Below are positions 63,620-64,000 of a DNA stretch of 64,000 nt, piece after piece. Made by a program: the position numbers and the translations under genes. Positions within the stretch are counted from its first letter, which is position 1; every line of letters starts with the position of its first letter. The DNA is taken from the NCBI GenBank assembly GCA_036435485.1, contig CM071599.1, positions 208,233,178-208,297,177 of the forward strand, written 5' to 3'. Origin of the DNA: Saposhnikovia divaricata (Eukaryota > Streptophyta > Magnoliopsida > Apiales > Apiaceae). The notes below the pieces were generated by a model. It was not told the DNA's origin. It ran no database searches and worked only from the letters and a program-made list of their open reading frames with translations.

Positions 63620-64000
63620 GATACTAGCATAGCCCCCCCACAAATGGGAAGCAAACCAAATGTAAGCAGTCCAAATTTGGAAGCACAAGACCAATGAAGA
63701 ACCTTGCTAAGACCTTTTGTAAGAATGTCTGCAGTGTTCTTCGTTGTAGAACTTTGACGAACATCAACAATGCCAAGACGAATTTTCTCTCGAATGAAAT
63801 GACAGTTAAGCTCAATATGTTTGGTACTAGCATGGTAAACTGGATTTGCAGTAAGGTCTATTGCAGCTTTGTTGTCACATTATATAACCTGTAATCTTTT
63901 TGATGAACTAGATATCCAAGAAAAACAGATTTAATAGCCCTTGAAAAAAATTTGTCCATATTATGTATAGAAGCATAACATAAACATCCAAAAGTTTTTA
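63620..64000 (-). pseudogene. Ty1/copia relic: integrase end joined directly to RNase H
   Basis: From the window edge the minus strand reads KTFGCLCYASIHNMDKFF and then SVFLGYLVHQKDYRLYN, the C-terminal part of copia integrase. At about 63886 it changes to CDNKAAIDLTANPVYHAST, then KHIELNCHFIREKI and NTADILTKGL, the end of RNase H, in another frame. RT and most of RNase H are absent, so an internal deletion has joined the two. The element continues beyond the window. Confidence 0.75.

Overview
This is a plant nuclear genome window, from a flowering plant and very probably a eudicot. Three things show this: spliced genes with GT-AG introns, plant-type LTR retrotransposons (Ty3/gypsy Tat lineage with a second, archaeal-type RNase H; Ty1/copia Sireviruses), and plant MITEs. 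I cannot name the species. About three quarters of the window is transposable-element DNA in nested layers. Only three host genes are well supported: a DEAD-box RNA helicase, a tRNA-Ala and a DUF538 protein.

Layout. (A) 1-~7458: 3' part of a Tat-type Ty3/gypsy element, plus strand. It has a broken gag and protease, lacks most of RT and all recognisable integrase, and carries large tandem arrays before its 3' LTR. (B) ~7503-8609: the right part of a Sirevirus-like copia LTR, fused at 8609-8617 to the next element. (C) 8613-35232: a Tat-type gypsy element with a truncated 5' LTR, gag-PR-RT-RNaseH-aRNaseH-integrase on the plus strand, and downstream a multi-exon gene on the minus strand with its own TATA box. 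C is peppered with a near-palindromic motif of the form AGGGCGCGCCCT. (D) 9733-24596: a 14.9 kb Sirevirus nested in the gag of C, with LTRs identical by eye, a GAGAT target duplication, gag, a pol with one frame break, and a 1342-codon third ORF.

36459-40952 is a 5'-truncated L1-type LINE on the minus strand, flanked by a 10 bp repeat. 41506-44087 is a poly(A)-tailed retroposed segment with a 15 bp target duplication. A hAT-type element inserted in it, and its left junction was later triplicated as a 458 bp tandem repeat. The helicase gene runs from ~44.2 to ~50.6 kb, in six coding exons. A second copia element (G, minus strand, 442 bp LTRs, GTAAA duplication) occupies 51746-58773 and has a 568 bp inverted-repeat element in its leader. 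tRNA-Ala(AGC) lies at 60973-61045 and the DUF538 gene at 61320-61751, both on the minus strand. The window ends in a minus-strand copia relic in which integrase is joined directly to RNase H.

The elements do not form one pathway; they record successive insertions. C is older (its LTRs have diverged), and D landed in it recently. The most unusual signals are the dispersed GC-rich palindrome in C, the promoter- and intron-bearing antisense gene in C, the very large third ORF in D, the satellite-like arrays in A, and the hAT-junction triplication. All counts and comparisons were made by eye.
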